The notes under the pieces: generated by a model
What the model saw: only the letters and a program-made list of their open reading frames with translations
Database searches by the model: none
What the model was told of the DNA's origin: nothing
Assembly (NCBI RefSeq): GCF_021026345.1
Contig: NZ_JAJNCZ010000012.1
Span: 1 to 64,000, forward strand
Length of the DNA stretch: 64,000 nucleotides
Source: Rhizobium sp. GN54
GTDB taxonomy: Bacteria > Pseudomonadota > Alphaproteobacteria > Rhizobiales > Rhizobiaceae
Direction: 5' to 3'
Position numbers and translations under genes: made by a program
Shown: piece after piece, positions 54,761 to 63,550 of the stretch
How positions within the stretch are numbered: position 1 is the first letter of the stretch
How the letters are laid out: the number at the start of each line of letters is the position of its first letter

Positions 54761-56271
54761 CCGAACACTCCATGCAGAAACCAGAGATGCGAGCCCGTGT
54801 CAGTGTCCACCCCGTCGCCGGCGCGATAGACCCAGTAGCGTTCGCCGGCCTCGTCCTCGACGACGAAATAATCTCGAACGGCGGCATGTTCTCTCGGCCG
54901 AAGCCACCACTCGCCGAATATCCGCTCCGGCCCGTCTGCGCGCTTCACCCGACGGCGCTTTCCGCGCCAGGTGAATACGGCCGGCGGCTGGTCGGGGAGC
55001 AGAGCGGTGACGTCGATCCGTTCCGGGTTTGCCAGCAGCCGCGATGGCCTCGGCCAATTTGCGGCCCATGTCGCTCCAGTCTCGTCGGCCGTCGGGCCGA
55101 CGCGCATCACCGATCGCTCGGGAACGTCGGAGGCGACGGGCGTGACCCGGTAAAGCCGCTGGCCGCGATTGCCGAGAATATCGACAAGCGGCGTCACGTC
55201 GACGACGGGCTCTTCAATCAGAGAGGACGCAGCCTGTCGCTCCTCGAGTGGCTCTGCCATGATGGCGACAAGGACAAGTCGTTCGATCCCGAAGCCCGGG
55301 TCGATCTTTTCGATGCGGTCGCAAAGCAGCTTTGACAGTCGGGCGGGATCCCGGACCGGTTTCGCCAACCCCGCTCGAATACACTGGCGGGTGTTGTCGA
55401 CACGATAGATGACGAGATCGGAACGCCTGACGCCGAGACCGCGTGTCTCCAGCTTGGTGGTCAGTTCGCCGACCAGTCGGCGCACATATTTGGCGATCGT
55501 TTCCGCCGCGCCGATCGGCTCCTGAAAGTTCCTCGCTGTCTCGACAAGCTCCGGAGTGCGCAGGGGTTCGATGGGTTCCGCCATCCGCCCAAAGAGCCGA
55601 TCCAGCCGCCGGCCGACTTCGGGTCCGTATCGCAGGGTCACGGGAGCGCGCGGCATTGCGGAGAGTTCGCCAACCGTCTCGACGCCCATCACCCGCAGTC
55701 CATGGACTGTGTCTGGTGGAAGACGCAGACAGTGGATCGGCAGGCCAGTAACCGCTTTCGCAACGCCGCCAACCGGGACAACCGTCGTTCCAGCCGACGT
55801 CACGCGGGTGATCGCATGCGCGGCTCCCCATGTGTCGGCGACGGCGGCACGTGCGGTCAGGCCCCGTGCTCTCAAGCCGTTGACCAGCCCGGAGATTAGC
55901 AGATCTTCACCGCCTTGAAGGTGATCGGCGCCTTCGGTATCCATGACGATCCCGTCCATGCCATCGACGGCTACGACCGGGCTGTACTGGCGGAGCGCCC
56001 ACAGCGCGAGCCGCTCAAGGGCAGCAGCGTCGGCGCTGGGATCAGCATCGATCATCGTGAGGTTGGCAACCACGGCCTGGGCTTTGCTCGCCGGCATGCC
56101 GAGCTTGAGGCCAAGCTTGCGCGCGGCGGTATCGGCAGCCGAGATCCAGCGTTTCGACCCCGATTTGGAAATGACGACGAGCGGCTGATCAGCTGGCACG
56201 GCTCCCTCTCCATGTCGACGTATCCGGTCTGTTGGCAGAGTGGGGAAGTAGACACACACGACCCTTGGCAT
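54757..56271 (-). CDS. imuB: ImuB, Y-family polymerase-like mutasome protein
   Basis: A 504-residue DinP/Y-family-like protein ([49 protein letters not shown], thumb-like [23 protein letters not shown]). The catalytic acidic pair of true Y-family polymerases is not seen in the N-terminal motif, as is normal for ImuB, which recruits DnaE2 to the beta clamp in SOS mutagenesis. AGGAG six bases before the ATG at 56271 decides the start. Its partner dnaE2 is broken here. Confidence 0.92.
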   Translation of the reverse strand: MPRVVCVYFPTLPTDRIRRHGEGAVPADQPLVVISKSGSKRWISAADTAARKLGLKLGMPASKAQAVVANLTMIDADPSADAAALERLALWALRQYSPVVAVDGMDGIVMDTEGADHLQGGEDLLISGLVNGLRARGLTARAAVADTWGAAHAITRVTSAGTTVVPVGGVAKAVTGLPIHCLRLPPDTVHGLRVMGVETVGELSAMPRAPVTLRYGPEVGRRLDRLFGRMAEPIEPLRTPELVETARNFQEPIGAAETIAKYVRRLVGELTTKLETRGLGVRRSDLVIYRVDNTRQCIRAGLAKPVRDPARLSKLLCDRIEKIDPGFGIERLVLVAIMAEPLEERQAASSLIEEPVVDVTPLVDILGNRGQRLYRVTPVASDVPERSVMRVGPTADETGATWAANWPRPSRLLANPERIDVTALLPDQPPAVFTWRGKRRRVKRADGPERIFGEWWLRPREHAAVRDYFVVEDEAGERYWVYRAGDGVDTDTGSHLWFLHGVFG

Positions 56272-56947
56272 CACAGGCTCCTATTTCAAACTCAGCACAT
56301 TCGCCTGCTTTCACGCGCATCAATTCCAACAGCCATCGAGCCCGGCCGACCCCAGCCACTGGCAGTTCCTCCGACGGAAGCACGCTCACCCTCCACCGTG
56401 TCGTCGAGGCCGTCGGATTGCCGAAGTCCGACGCTTCCGTCTGACGCCGCCATCTGCGGACAACGAGCCCGATGGTCCCGGTTTTCTCGGCAGCCAGCTG
56501 CAGCCGCCGGGATGCCACCATCGGCAAACGCACAAGCTCGCCCACGACAGCAGCCAATCCCCCAAAAGAGAGCCCCTCTTCCATGGAGGCAAGGACATCC
56601 TCTTCCTTATCGCCTTCGCAGAAGATCACACGATCGGGATGCAGGCCGGCCTGGGCGATCGCCGGGAAAAACAGGTCAGGTCTCGTCAGGCACCAAAGCA
56701 CCTTGCCTTTCGAGCGCGCGGCAATGCCGGCGGCGAACAACGCTGCCGCCGCGCCATCCACAGTGCCAGAGCCGCCACCGGCAATTTCATGCACGGCACC
56801 ATAGGCCAGTCCGCCGCCCGGTAGCCGTTCGTCCATTTGGCGAACGCCGAAGGGAAGCACGACGGCTTTTCTTGACGCACTCCCCTCGAGAAGCGCGATC
56901 CGGTCTCTGAGTTCCTCGATCATCCGAGGATTGTAGGCGCGCGACAT
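56189..56947 (-). CDS. imuA: ImuA, RecA-like SOS mutagenesis protein
   Basis: A 252-residue RecA-related protein (VLPFGVRQMDERLPGGGLAYGAVHEIAGGG, LWCLTRPDLFFPAIAQAGLHPDRVIFCEG). The Walker A motif is degenerate, as in other ImuA proteins. It overlaps imuB by 83 bp. The LexA-type box 60 bp upstream indicates DNA-damage induction. Confidence 0.9.
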   Translation of the reverse strand: MSRAYNPRMIEELRDRIALLEGSASRKAVVLPFGVRQMDERLPGGGLAYGAVHEIAGGGSGTVDGAAAALFAAGIAARSKGKVLWCLTRPDLFFPAIAQAGLHPDRVIFCEGDKEEDVLASMEEGLSFGGLAAVVGELVRLPMVASRRLQLAAEKTGTIGLVVRRWRRQTEASDFGNPTASTTRWRVSVLPSEELPVAGVGRARWLLELMRVKAGECAEFEIGACDAKGRVCLLPHSANRPDTSTWRGSRAS

Positions 56948-57006
56948 CGTTCACGGACCTCCTCGGCTCGCGTTGCATGGACCTCATGTCCCCGAAAATT
57001 GTTTAT

Positions 57007-57021
57007 GTTCTTCTTTTGTTC
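57007..57021. promoter_or_regulatory. LexA/SOS box (GTTC-N7-GTTC)
   Basis: GTTC-TTCTTTT-GTTC is a perfect match to the alphaproteobacterial LexA direct repeat, 60 bp before the imuA start. Confidence 0.8.
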
Positions 57022-57202
57022 CGTCTTCTCGAAGGAGTCAAGCCGGTCTTAATGAGCTTATTTAGGCTCCGCTAAAGCGGTGTGGGCGAAATGATGAAAC
57101 GAATCAGGAGCCTAGGCTGTGGGAGCCAAGTGACTCTGCGGCCTCATTTTTTTCGCGTTTTGCACAAGGACCTGAAAGATGCCGCGGCTTGACACCGGCC
57201 GA

Positions 57203-57362
57203 AACGAAAAAGCCTGCCGCGGGAGGAGGTGCGGCAGGCTTTCCGAAAATATCCGAACAGCAACTGGGAGGAGGAGTGTTGCTGTTCCCGCAAACGCCCT
57301 TGGGAGGAGGAGAGGACGTCTGCCAATCGAACCGACGCGGGAGGAGGTGCATCGCTTCGATA
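57203..57362 (-). ncRNA. Small RNA with four anti-Shine-Dalgarno hairpins (cuckoo/CcsR-like)
   Basis: On the minus strand four successive hairpins each expose CCTCCTCCC in the loop (57339-57347, 57302-57310, 57266-57274, 57221-57229). The stems are: an imperfect 12-bp stem near 57328-57360, GCAGACG/CGTTTGC (57323-57317 with 57296-57290), perfect AACAGCAAC/GTTGCTGTT and perfect AGCCTGCCGC/GCGGCAGGCT. The last is followed by TTTTCGTTT, so it is an intrinsic terminator. In the first two stems the imperfect pairs are G-U wobbles only on the minus strand, which supports this strand. Loop motif and layout match cuckoo/CcsR RNAs of alphaproteobacteria. The 5' end and promoter are unresolved. Confidence 0.8.
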
Positions 57363-57507
57363 GACACATCATACGGGTTCTCCCCGCCTATTAAATAGAC
57401 TTTACTGCAGTGCAGTTATGCCGAGAGCGCATACCAATTCCGGCTGGGCAAGGTCGATCATTCAGAAGAGATGGCGCTCCTGTCCAACTCCCCCTGCTCA
57501 ACTCCGT

Positions 57508-57533
57508 GGAACAAAACGATTATCTCTTGCCTT
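57508..57533 (+). promoter_or_regulatory. Possible RpoE2/EcfG-type promoter of ligD
   Basis: GGAAC (57508-57512) and TT (57532-57533), 19 bases apart, fit the rhizobial general-stress consensus GGAAC-N18/19-TT, 178 bp before ligD. End-joining genes are general-stress controlled in Sinorhizobium. The match is short, so chance is possible. Confidence 0.45.
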
Positions 57534-57710
57534 TTGCTTGTTGAGGTCGCGTGCTGTGTCAACCGGACGTGACAGGTATGACGAACGCGATGATTTTTCC
57601 GGTTTCTCATCGCGGCCAACGAAACGGCAGCCGAGCGTCTTACCTGTCCGGCCCGCGCCTCGTCCCCGTCTTCATCCGAGACGGGAGGCGGATTTTTACC
57701 GGGGACTGCC

Positions 57711-60380
57711 ATGGCCAGCGACAAGCTCTCGACCTACAAGCAGAAGCGCGATTTTCAAAAGACGCAAGAGCCGAGCGGCGCAGCGAAGCTGAAGGCCTCG
57801 AATCGCAGGCGCTTCGTCATCCAGAAGCACGACGCTACGCGGCTACATTATGATCTCCGGCTTGAGCTCGATGGCGTCTTCAAGTCCTGGGCCGTCACCA
57901 AGGGACCGTCGCTCGATCCACACGACAAGCGGTTGGCGGTCGAGGTCGAGGACCACCCGCTCGACTACGGCGACTTCGAGGGCACGATCCCGAAAGGCCA
58001 GTATGGCGGGGGCACGGTGATGTTGTGGGATCGCGGCTACTGGGAGCCCGAAGGCAGCAAGACGCCAGAGCAGGCCCTCTCCAAGGGCGATTTCAAGTTC
58101 ACGCTGGAGGGGGAGAGGCTGCACGGCAGCTTCGTGTTGGTGCGGATGCGGAACGACCGTGACGGCGGCAAACGAACCAATTGGCTGCTGATTAAGCATC
58201 ATGATGATTTTTCGGTCGATGAGAACGGCGCGGCCATTTTGGAAGACAACGCAACCTCCGTCGCCTCGGGTCGGACGATGGAGGCGATCGCCGCCGGCAA
58301 GGGCAAGAAGCCGAAGCCGTTCATGATCGAGAGTGTCGAAGTCCAGGCGGATGCGGTCTGGGACAGCAATCACGGCCTTGCAGCGGAAGAGCGCAAAGCC
58401 GAAACCAAAGCCAAGAAGAAAGCGCCGGCCAAAGCTGCCAAAGCAGCGAAGGCCGCAATGCCGGACTTCATCGCGCCGCAGCTCTGCGAGACGCGCGAGC
58501 GTCCGCCTGCCGCCGATGGCTGGATCCACGAGATCAAGTTCGACGGATACCGCATCCAGATGCGCATCGAAAACGGAAAAGCGACGCTCAAAACCCGCAA
58601 GGGCCTCGACTGGACGGCAAAGTACCCGGCAATCGCCGAATCCGGCGCCGCGCTTCCTGACGCCATCATCGACGGCGAGATCTGCGCCCTTGACGAAAAT
58701 GGCGCGCCAGACTTCGCAGCACTTCAGGCGGCGCTCTCGGAAGGCAAGACGGATGCGCTGGTCTATTTTGCCTTCGACCTGCTGTTTGAAGGCAATAAGG
58801 ATCTTCGACAACTGCCGCTGACCGAGCGAAAGGATCGGCTGCAGAAACTGCTCGATGACGCTGGCGAGGATCCCCGCTTGCGCTTCGTCCAGCATTTCGA
58901 GACCGGCGGCGACGCCGTTTTGAAGTCGGCGTGCAAGCTGTCGCTCGAAGGCATCGTCTCCAAACAGGCGGATGCGCCCTATCAATCCGGCCGCACCGCG
59001 ACCTGGGCCAAATCCAAATGCCGGGCCGGCCATGAGGTGGTGATCGGCGCCTACGCCACGACCAACGGCAAGTTCCGCTCGCTGCTGGTCGGCGTTAACC
59101 GCGGCAGCCATTTTGTCTATGTCGGCCGTGTCGGCACGGGCTATGGCGCCGGCAAGGTCGACGTGCTGCTGCCCAAGCTGCGCGCGCTGGAAACGGCGAA
59201 GTCACCGTTCACCGGTATCGGAGCGCCGAAGAAGGATCCCAACGTCGTCTGGGTGAAGCCGGATCTGGTGGCAGAGATCGAGTTCGCCGGCTGGACTGCC
59301 GACGGGCTCGTCCGCCAGGCGGCCTTCAAGGGACTGCGGGAAGATAAGCCAGCGGGGGAAGTCGTCGCCGAGAAGCCGGTCGAACCAGCGGAGCTGGAAA
59401 CGCCCGATCCGGAGACAGAGGCCAAACCCAAACGGCCCGGAAAGCCGCCGCGCAAAGGCGGCAAGGAAGATGTCATGGGCGTGTTGATCTCCAACCCGGA
59501 CAAGCCGCTTTGGCCGGACGCCAACGATGGCGAACCGGTCACGAAGGTGGAACTGGCTCGTTACTACGAGGCCGTCGGCCCTTGGCTGATCGATCATATC
59601 AAGGGCCGGCCGTGCTCGATCATCCGGACTCCCGATGGCATTGGCGGAGAGCAGTTTTTCCAGCGGCATGCGATGCCGGGCACGTCCGATCTCCTGGAAC
59701 TGGTGCAGGTCTTCGGGGACAAAAAACCTTATTTACAGATCGATCGCGCCGAGGGCTTGGCCGCCATCGCCCAGATCGGTGGTGTCGAGCTTCATCCCTG
59801 GAATTGCGAGCCGAAACTCCCTGAAGTGCCGGGCCGCCTCGTTTTCGACCTCGATCCGGGTCCGGACGTCCCCTTCTCCACCGTCGTCGAAGCCGCCCGC
59901 GAGATGCGTGACCGGCTGGAGGAACTTGGCCTCGTCAGTTTTTGCAAGACCACCGGCGGCAAGGGCCTTCACGTCGTCACGCCGCTCGCCGTGGCCAAGG
60001 GTAAGAAGCTGGCGTGGCACGAGGCAAAGGGTTTCGCGCACGACGTCTGCCTGCAGATGGCGCGCGAGAACCCGGAACTCTATCTGATCAAGATGGCCAA
60101 GAACCAGCGCAATGGCCGCATCTTCCTCGACTATCTGCGCAACGATCGCATGGCGACGGCCGTGGCGCCGCTGTCCCCGCGCGCCCGTCCGGGGGCTACA
60201 GTGTCGATGCCGTTGACATGGAGCCAGGTAAAGACGGATCTCGATCCGAAGCGGTTTAACATCCGCACCGTGCCGGCGCTGCTGTCAAAGACGAGCGCCT
60301 GGCAGGACTACTGCGATGGCCAGCGGCCGCTCGAACAGGCGATCAAGCGACTGGCCAAATCGATGAAGCAGGCCGCCTGA
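57711..60380 (+). CDS. ligD: Three-domain DNA ligase LigD (end joining)
   Basis: An 889-residue LigD with domains in the order phosphoesterase, ligase, polymerase. Phosphoesterase (about 30-170): H40, H46, D48 and H82 in [21 protein letters not shown] and [12 protein letters not shown]-dependent ligase (about 250-560): nucleotidyl lysine K276 in [34 protein letters not shown]. Primase-polymerase (about 590-880): D713 and D715 in VFDLDPGP, and [11 protein letters not shown]. With Ku it trims, fills and seals double-strand breaks. ATG at 57711. It converges with the gene at 60393, 12 bp away. Confidence 0.97.
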   Translation: MASDKLSTYKQKRDFQKTQEPSGAAKLKASNRRRFVIQKHDATRLHYDLRLELDGVFKSWAVTKGPSLDPHDKRLAVEVEDHPLDYGDFEGTIPKGQYGGGTVMLWDRGYWEPEGSKTPEQALSKGDFKFTLEGERLHGSFVLVRMRNDRDGGKRTNWLLIKHHDDFSVDENGAAILEDNATSVASGRTMEAIAAGKGKKPKPFMIESVEVQADAVWDSNHGLAAEERKAETKAKKKAPAKAAKAAKAAMPDFIAPQLCETRERPPAADGWIHEIKFDGYRIQMRIENGKATLKTRKGLDWTAKYPAIAESGAALPDAIIDGEICALDENGAPDFAALQAALSEGKTDALVYFAFDLLFEGNKDLRQLPLTERKDRLQKLLDDAGEDPRLRFVQHFETGGDAVLKSACKLSLEGIVSKQADAPYQSGRTATWAKSKCRAGHEVVIGAYATTNGKFRSLLVGVNRGSHFVYVGRVGTGYGAGKVDVLLPKLRALETAKSPFTGIGAPKKDPNVVWVKPDLVAEIEFAGWTADGLVRQAAFKGLREDKPAGEVVAEKPVEPAELETPDPETEAKPKRPGKPPRKGGKEDVMGVLISNPDKPLWPDANDGEPVTKVELARYYEAVGPWLIDHIKGRPCSIIRTPDGIGGEQFFQRHAMPGTSDLLELVQVFGDKKPYLQIDRAEGLAAIAQIGGVELHPWNCEPKLPEVPGRLVFDLDPGPDVPFSTVVEAAREMRDRLEELGLVSFCKTTGGKGLHVVTPLAVAKGKKLAWHEAKGFAHDVCLQMARENPELYLIKMAKNQRNGRIFLDYLRNDRMATAVAPLSPRARPGATVSMPLTWSQVKTDLDPKRFNIRTVPALLSKTSAWQDYCDGQRPLEQAIKRLAKSMKQAA

Positions 60381-60392
60381 ACGCGCCAGCCA

Positions 60393-60668
60393 TCAAAAAC
60401 CGTAGCGCTGATCGAGTTCTTTCAGGGCAGCCTGCACCTCATCGATCGAGACAGGAGTTGTTCCCGGTAGCTGACGGAGTCCTGGCTTGGAATCGACGGC
60501 GTAAAAGTCCGACGCCCATGCTGCGAGGATCGCGCGCTTGTCATCGACGGAAAGGGCCGGCGCTCTCACCACGTCGATCGGTCGCCGAAGCTGCATGCCC
60601 TGAAGCAGGACCGTTGGTCCCATCGCCATAGCGTTGCTGGCCGCCTGCTGAAGCAAATCGTGCATCAT
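60393..60668 (-). CDS. Hypothetical protein downstream of hsp20/DUF982
   Basis: A 91-residue soluble protein (LLQGMQLRRPIDVVRAPALSVDDKRAILAAWASDFYAVDSKPGLRQLPG...VQAALKELDQRYGF). GAGG lies before the ATG at 60668. It is nine bases after the DUF982 gene, so it shares the hsp20 transcript. The sequence pattern is known from small heat-shock operons of rhizobia; function unknown. Confidence 0.7.
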   Translation of the reverse strand: MMHDLLQQAASNAMAMGPTVLLQGMQLRRPIDVVRAPALSVDDKRAILAAWASDFYAVDSKPGLRQLPGTTPVSIDEVQAALKELDQRYGF

Positions 60669-60677
60669 CCGACCACC

Positions 60678-60977
60678 TCACAACACGTGCGGATCCTTGT
60701 CTCGCCGCAAGCGCGAGGCGGTGATCACGTTGGTTTCCGGCGCCAGCAGATCATGTTTCTCGGCGAAGGCGGCGAAGAGCCCGCGCGCGGTCTCTGCTTC
60801 GATCTCACCGCGCAACGCAGCACTGCATGCCTTGAGCGCGATCGAATGCGCGGTGTCCCGGTTTGAGGCCGGCCACTCGGAAAGATGCCGGTAGGCGTCC
60901 ATCACGCCGCGAACCTCTGCCGGAAAGCCGAGGCCGACTAGAATGGAAACAGGCTGTCTGAACATATCGGGTTTCAT
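60678..60977 (-). CDS. DUF982-family protein
   Basis: A 99-residue protein of the DUF982 family, frequent in rhizobia (PVSILVGLGFPAEVRGVMDAYRHLSEWP, HSIALKACSAALRGEIEAETARGLFAAFAEKHDLL). AAGGAG precedes the ATG. It is the second gene of the hsp20 operon. Role unknown. Confidence 0.8.
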   Translation of the reverse strand: MKPDMFRQPVSILVGLGFPAEVRGVMDAYRHLSEWPASNRDTAHSIALKACSAALRGEIEAETARGLFAAFAEKHDLLAPETNVITASRLRRDKDPHVL

Positions 60978-61008
60978 CGTTCTCTCCTTCCCAACCCGGA
61001 ATGTCGAT

Positions 61009-61030
61009 GGGCGCCGTCGCGACGGCGCCC
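61009..61030. repeat. Perfect 22-bp GC palindrome between hsp20 and DUF982 genes
   Basis: The arms GGGCGCCGTCG and CGACGGCGCCC pair completely. No T-run follows on the minus strand, so it is more likely an RNA-stabilising or attenuating stem that lowers expression of the downstream genes than a full terminator. On the plus strand TTGTTG follows. Confidence 0.7.
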
Positions 61031-61050
61031 TTGTTGAGGGACAGTGTCGA

Positions 61051-61524
61051 TTAAGCCGCCTTCTGCGCTTCGATCTGTGCCGGAGCTGCAGATGCCAAAG
61101 CTGGGGCGCTTTCGATGGTAATTTTTCGCGGCTTCAGTGCCTCGGGGATCTCACGCACCAGATCGATCGACAGGAGACCATTTTGCAGATCGGCGCCGTT
61201 CACCCGCACATGGTCGGCAAGTTCGAAGCGGTGTTCGAACGGCCTCCCGGCAATGCCGCGATGCAGGTAGCCATCTGAGGAAGCTTCCTGCTTCTTGCCG
61301 GTGACTGTCAGAAGGTTGGACTGGAAGGTGATGTCGAGATCGTCCAGGGCGAAGCCTGCCACAGCAATCGAGATCCGGTAGCTGTCATCACCGGTCTTGA
61401 CGATGTCATAGGGCGGCCAGTCGCTGATCGAGCGAGCGCGCTGGGCGTTTTCTAGAAGATTGAAAACCCGGTCGAATCCGACGCTCGAACGGTAGAGCGG
61501 TGCATAGTCGTAAGATGTTGCCAT
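61051..61524 (-). CDS. Small heat-shock protein (Hsp20/IbpA family)
   Basis: A 157-residue alpha-crystallin chaperone: N-terminal SYDYAPLYRSSVGFDRVFNLLE, crystallin domain about 35-125 (YRISIAVAGFALDDLDITFQ, RPFEHRFELADHVRVNGADLQNGLLSIDLVREIPE) and C-terminal RKITI (I-x-I). It holds unfolded proteins during heat stress. The ATG at 61530 is only two bases after GGAGG, so the second ATG at 61524 (eight bases away) is preferred. Upstream lie a ROSE-type thermometer and a sigma-32-like promoter. Confidence 0.93.
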   Translation of the reverse strand: MATSYDYAPLYRSSVGFDRVFNLLENAQRARSISDWPPYDIVKTGDDSYRISIAVAGFALDDLDITFQSNLLTVTGKKQEASSDGYLHRGIAGRPFEHRFELADHVRVNGADLQNGLLSIDLVREIPEALKPRKITIESAPALASAAPAQIEAQKAA

Positions 61525-61530
61525 AGCCAT

Positions 61531-61615
61531 ATCCTCCTTGAAGCAACATGGGTACGGAAGCGCCGAAAGACGGCGCCTCCAGCAAGGCCAGCCCTTTCAT
61601 CAGCGGCTGGCAGCA
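61531..61615 (-). promoter_or_regulatory. ROSE-type RNA thermometer in the hsp20 leader
   Basis: The about 80-nt leader can fold so that TTGCTTCAAGGAGGAT forms the small hairpin typical of ROSE elements, with the TTGCT strand masking the AAGGAGG ribosome site. More upstream stems such as GGCGCCGTCTTTCGGCGC occur at about 61561-61578. Known rhizobial small heat-shock genes use the same device: the stem melts on heating and translation starts. Confidence 0.8.
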
Positions 61616-61619
61616 ATCG

Positions 61620-61648
61620 ATTTGGTTTCTGAGATTTTCGGATTCAAG
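61620..61648 (-). promoter_or_regulatory. Sigma-32 (RpoH) type promoter of hsp20
   Basis: On the minus strand CTTGAA (61648-61643) is followed after 17 bases by CCAAAT (61625-61620), close to the alphaproteobacterial RpoH consensus, and the start point would give the ROSE leader its usual length. Confidence 0.6.
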
Positions 61649-61697
61649 ACTACGGTCAGAAAAAAATTTTGACCTTTTTTGGGGCTGCGGAAGGCAC

Positions 61698-62729
61698 TCA
61701 ATCGAGCGCGTAAACAGCAGCATTATCCTGGACTTCGCGAAGCCCTTTGTAGGAGGCGTGACGGAGGTTTCCGTCGTCCGTCCAGCCGCGGAACTCGATC
61801 TCGGCGATCAGCGTCGGCTGCGCAAAAACATAGTTCTTGCCCTTGAGTGGAACGACCGGCGTTCGAGTTTTCAGCATGTCGAGCGTCTTCTTCAGATAGG
61901 TCGCATCCTTTTCCTTGAAGCCCGTGCCGACGGCGCCGACATAGATCCAATCATGGCCGCGCCGGGCAGCCAGCAACAGACTACCGATCCCGCCTCGCGC
62001 GGCGGCTGACTGTTCGTAGCCGACGATCATGAAGCTTTCACTCTGAATACATTTGATCTTCAGCCAGTCGCCTGTTCGCCCGGATCGATATGGGCTGTCC
62101 CGATGCTTGGCGATAATGCCTTCCAATCCAAGCGAACGAGCGTTTTCTAGGAGCTCGGCGCCGTCACCCTGCACCTCCTCGGAAAGCTGTATCGCGCCAA
62201 CGGCTCCGTCGAGCAGATCTGTCAGGAGATGCCGGCGGACCGAGAGTTCGGTCTTCGTCAGATCATGTCCGTCGAAATACAGGAGATCGAAAGCAAAGAG
62301 AACGGACTCGGTAGAGGTTCGTTTACCGCCGCGTCCGCCGAGCGATCGCTGAAGGGCGCCGAAGTCGGAGCGGCCTTGCGCATTGAGCACGACGGCTTCT
62401 CCATCGAGAATCGCGGTTCCAATCCCGAGCTCTTTGGCAGCTGCCGCAATCGCGGGAAAGCGATGTGTCCAGTCATGGCCGCCCCGCGTGATGATCCGCA
62501 CGCCCTTCGGCTCGATGTGGATCGCCAGACGGTACCCGTCCCACTTTATCTCGTATGACCAATCCGGTCCGACCGGTGGAGCTGCCTTTAGCAAGGCAAG
62601 GCATGGCTCAACCCGATCGGGCATCGGATCGAAGGGAAGGATCGGCTGCGCCGGATCGCGCTTTCGACGCGGCTGCGATTTTGCAGTGAAGCTGTCGTCC
62701 TGCAGCAGGGGCTTGGCGGATCTTTTCAT
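61698..62729 (-). CDS. ATP-dependent DNA ligase (LigD ligase-domain type)
   Basis: A 343-residue ligase without polymerase or phosphoesterase domains. Nucleotidyl lysine K62 lies in YEIKWDGYRLAI; further motifs are LDGEAVVLN, LFAFDLLYFDG, EGIIAKH, WLKIKC, and the OB-fold part ends IEFRGWTDDGNLRHASYKG. The ATG at 62729 overlaps the ku stop (ATGA), so the two are coupled. It is a second end-joining ligase beside ligD. Confidence 0.93.
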   Translation of the reverse strand: MKRSAKPLLQDDSFTAKSQPRRKRDPAQPILPFDPMPDRVEPCLALLKAAPPVGPDWSYEIKWDGYRLAIHIEPKGVRIITRGGHDWTHRFPAIAAAAKELGIGTAILDGEAVVLNAQGRSDFGALQRSLGGRGGKRTSTESVLFAFDLLYFDGHDLTKTELSVRRHLLTDLLDGAVGAIQLSEEVQGDGAELLENARSLGLEGIIAKHRDSPYRSGRTGDWLKIKCIQSESFMIVGYEQSAAARGGIGSLLLAARRGHDWIYVGAVGTGFKEKDATYLKKTLDMLKTRTPVVPLKGKNYVFAQPTLIAEIEFRGWTDDGNLRHASYKGLREVQDNAAVYALD

Positions 62730-63538
62730 TTGCCCGTCCGGGTTTCGGCGGCGACCGACTTTTTCAAGGCATCCATGATGTTGATGACGTTGCTTGGCGT
62801 GGCTTTCCCCGGCGCTTGCGGCTTGGCTTTTGCCGGCTTCTTCATCGCCTTCTTCTTGGCGGCGATGATATCGAGCAGCCGGTCCTGCACCGGGTCGATC
62901 ACCATCTTGGCATCCCAATGCTTCGTCTGCTTCTTGATCAACTGCTGCACCAAAGGCATCATATCGGAATCCGCCGTCTCGTCGTCGTCGATGCCTGCGA
63001 AATAGGTATCCTCGTCACGGACTTCATCCCCGTAGCGCAAGGTCCAAAGGACAATACCCTTGCCGCGTGGCTCCAGCATGACGGCGCGTTCCCGGCGTGA
63101 GATCACCAGCCGCGAGATACCGACCATGTGCTGGGCTTCCATCGCGTCGCGGATGACGGAGAAGGCTTCCTGTCCGACAGGATCGTTGGGAGACAGATAA
63201 TAGGGCGTGTCGAGCCAGATCCATTCAACACTGTCGCGCGGCGTAAAGGTCGAGATGTCGATTGTCTTGGTGCTGTCGAGCGCGACGTTTTCCAGTTCTT
63301 CGTCTTCCAGCATGATGTATTCGTTCTCGCCGCGCTGGTAGCCTTTGACCTCGTCTTCGTCCTTGACCTCCTTGCCGGTGACAGAATCGACATAGTGGCT
63401 GACGACGCGGTTCTGGGTTTCACGGTTCAGCGTGTGAAAGCGAACCTTTTCGTTCTCGGAGGTCGCTGGCATCATCTGCACGGGGCAGGTGACCAGCGAT
63501 AGTTTGAGATAGCCTTTCCAATAAGGACGGACAGCCAT
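62726..63538 (-). CDS. ku: Ku protein (non-homologous end joining)
   Basis: A 270-residue bacterial Ku: MAVRPYWKGYLKLSLVTCPVQMMPATSE, RFHTLNRETQNRVVSHYVDSVTGKEV, the core beta-barrel (ENEYIMLEDEELENVALDSTKTIDISTF) and a Lys-rich C-terminal tail that may bind DNA or ligase. Homodimers ring DNA ends and recruit the ligase. It lies 12 bp after the next ku gene and overlaps the ligase gene. Confidence 0.96.
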   Translation of the reverse strand: MAVRPYWKGYLKLSLVTCPVQMMPATSENEKVRFHTLNRETQNRVVSHYVDSVTGKEVKDEDEVKGYQRGENEYIMLEDEELENVALDSTKTIDISTFTPRDSVEWIWLDTPYYLSPNDPVGQEAFSVIRDAMEAQHMVGISRLVISRRERAVMLEPRGKGIVLWTLRYGDEVRDEDTYFAGIDDDETADSDMMPLVQQLIKKQTKHWDAKMVIDPVQDRLLDIIAAKKKAMKKPAKAKPQAPGKATPSNVINIMDALKKSVAAETRTGK

Positions 63539-63550
63539 GTTTTCCTCCGA

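Noticed and set aside
57179..57398. Two plus-strand open frames of about 70 codons and a possible short direct-repeat array (GGGAGGAGG x4)
   Set aside because: The repeats are hairpin loops of the minus-strand RNA; spacing and flanks are unlike CRISPR, and the frames have no start signals.
57843..59111. 422-codon open frame antisense to ligD
   Set aside because: It overlaps all of the well-supported LigD sequence and shows no family motif; it is a codon-bias shadow.
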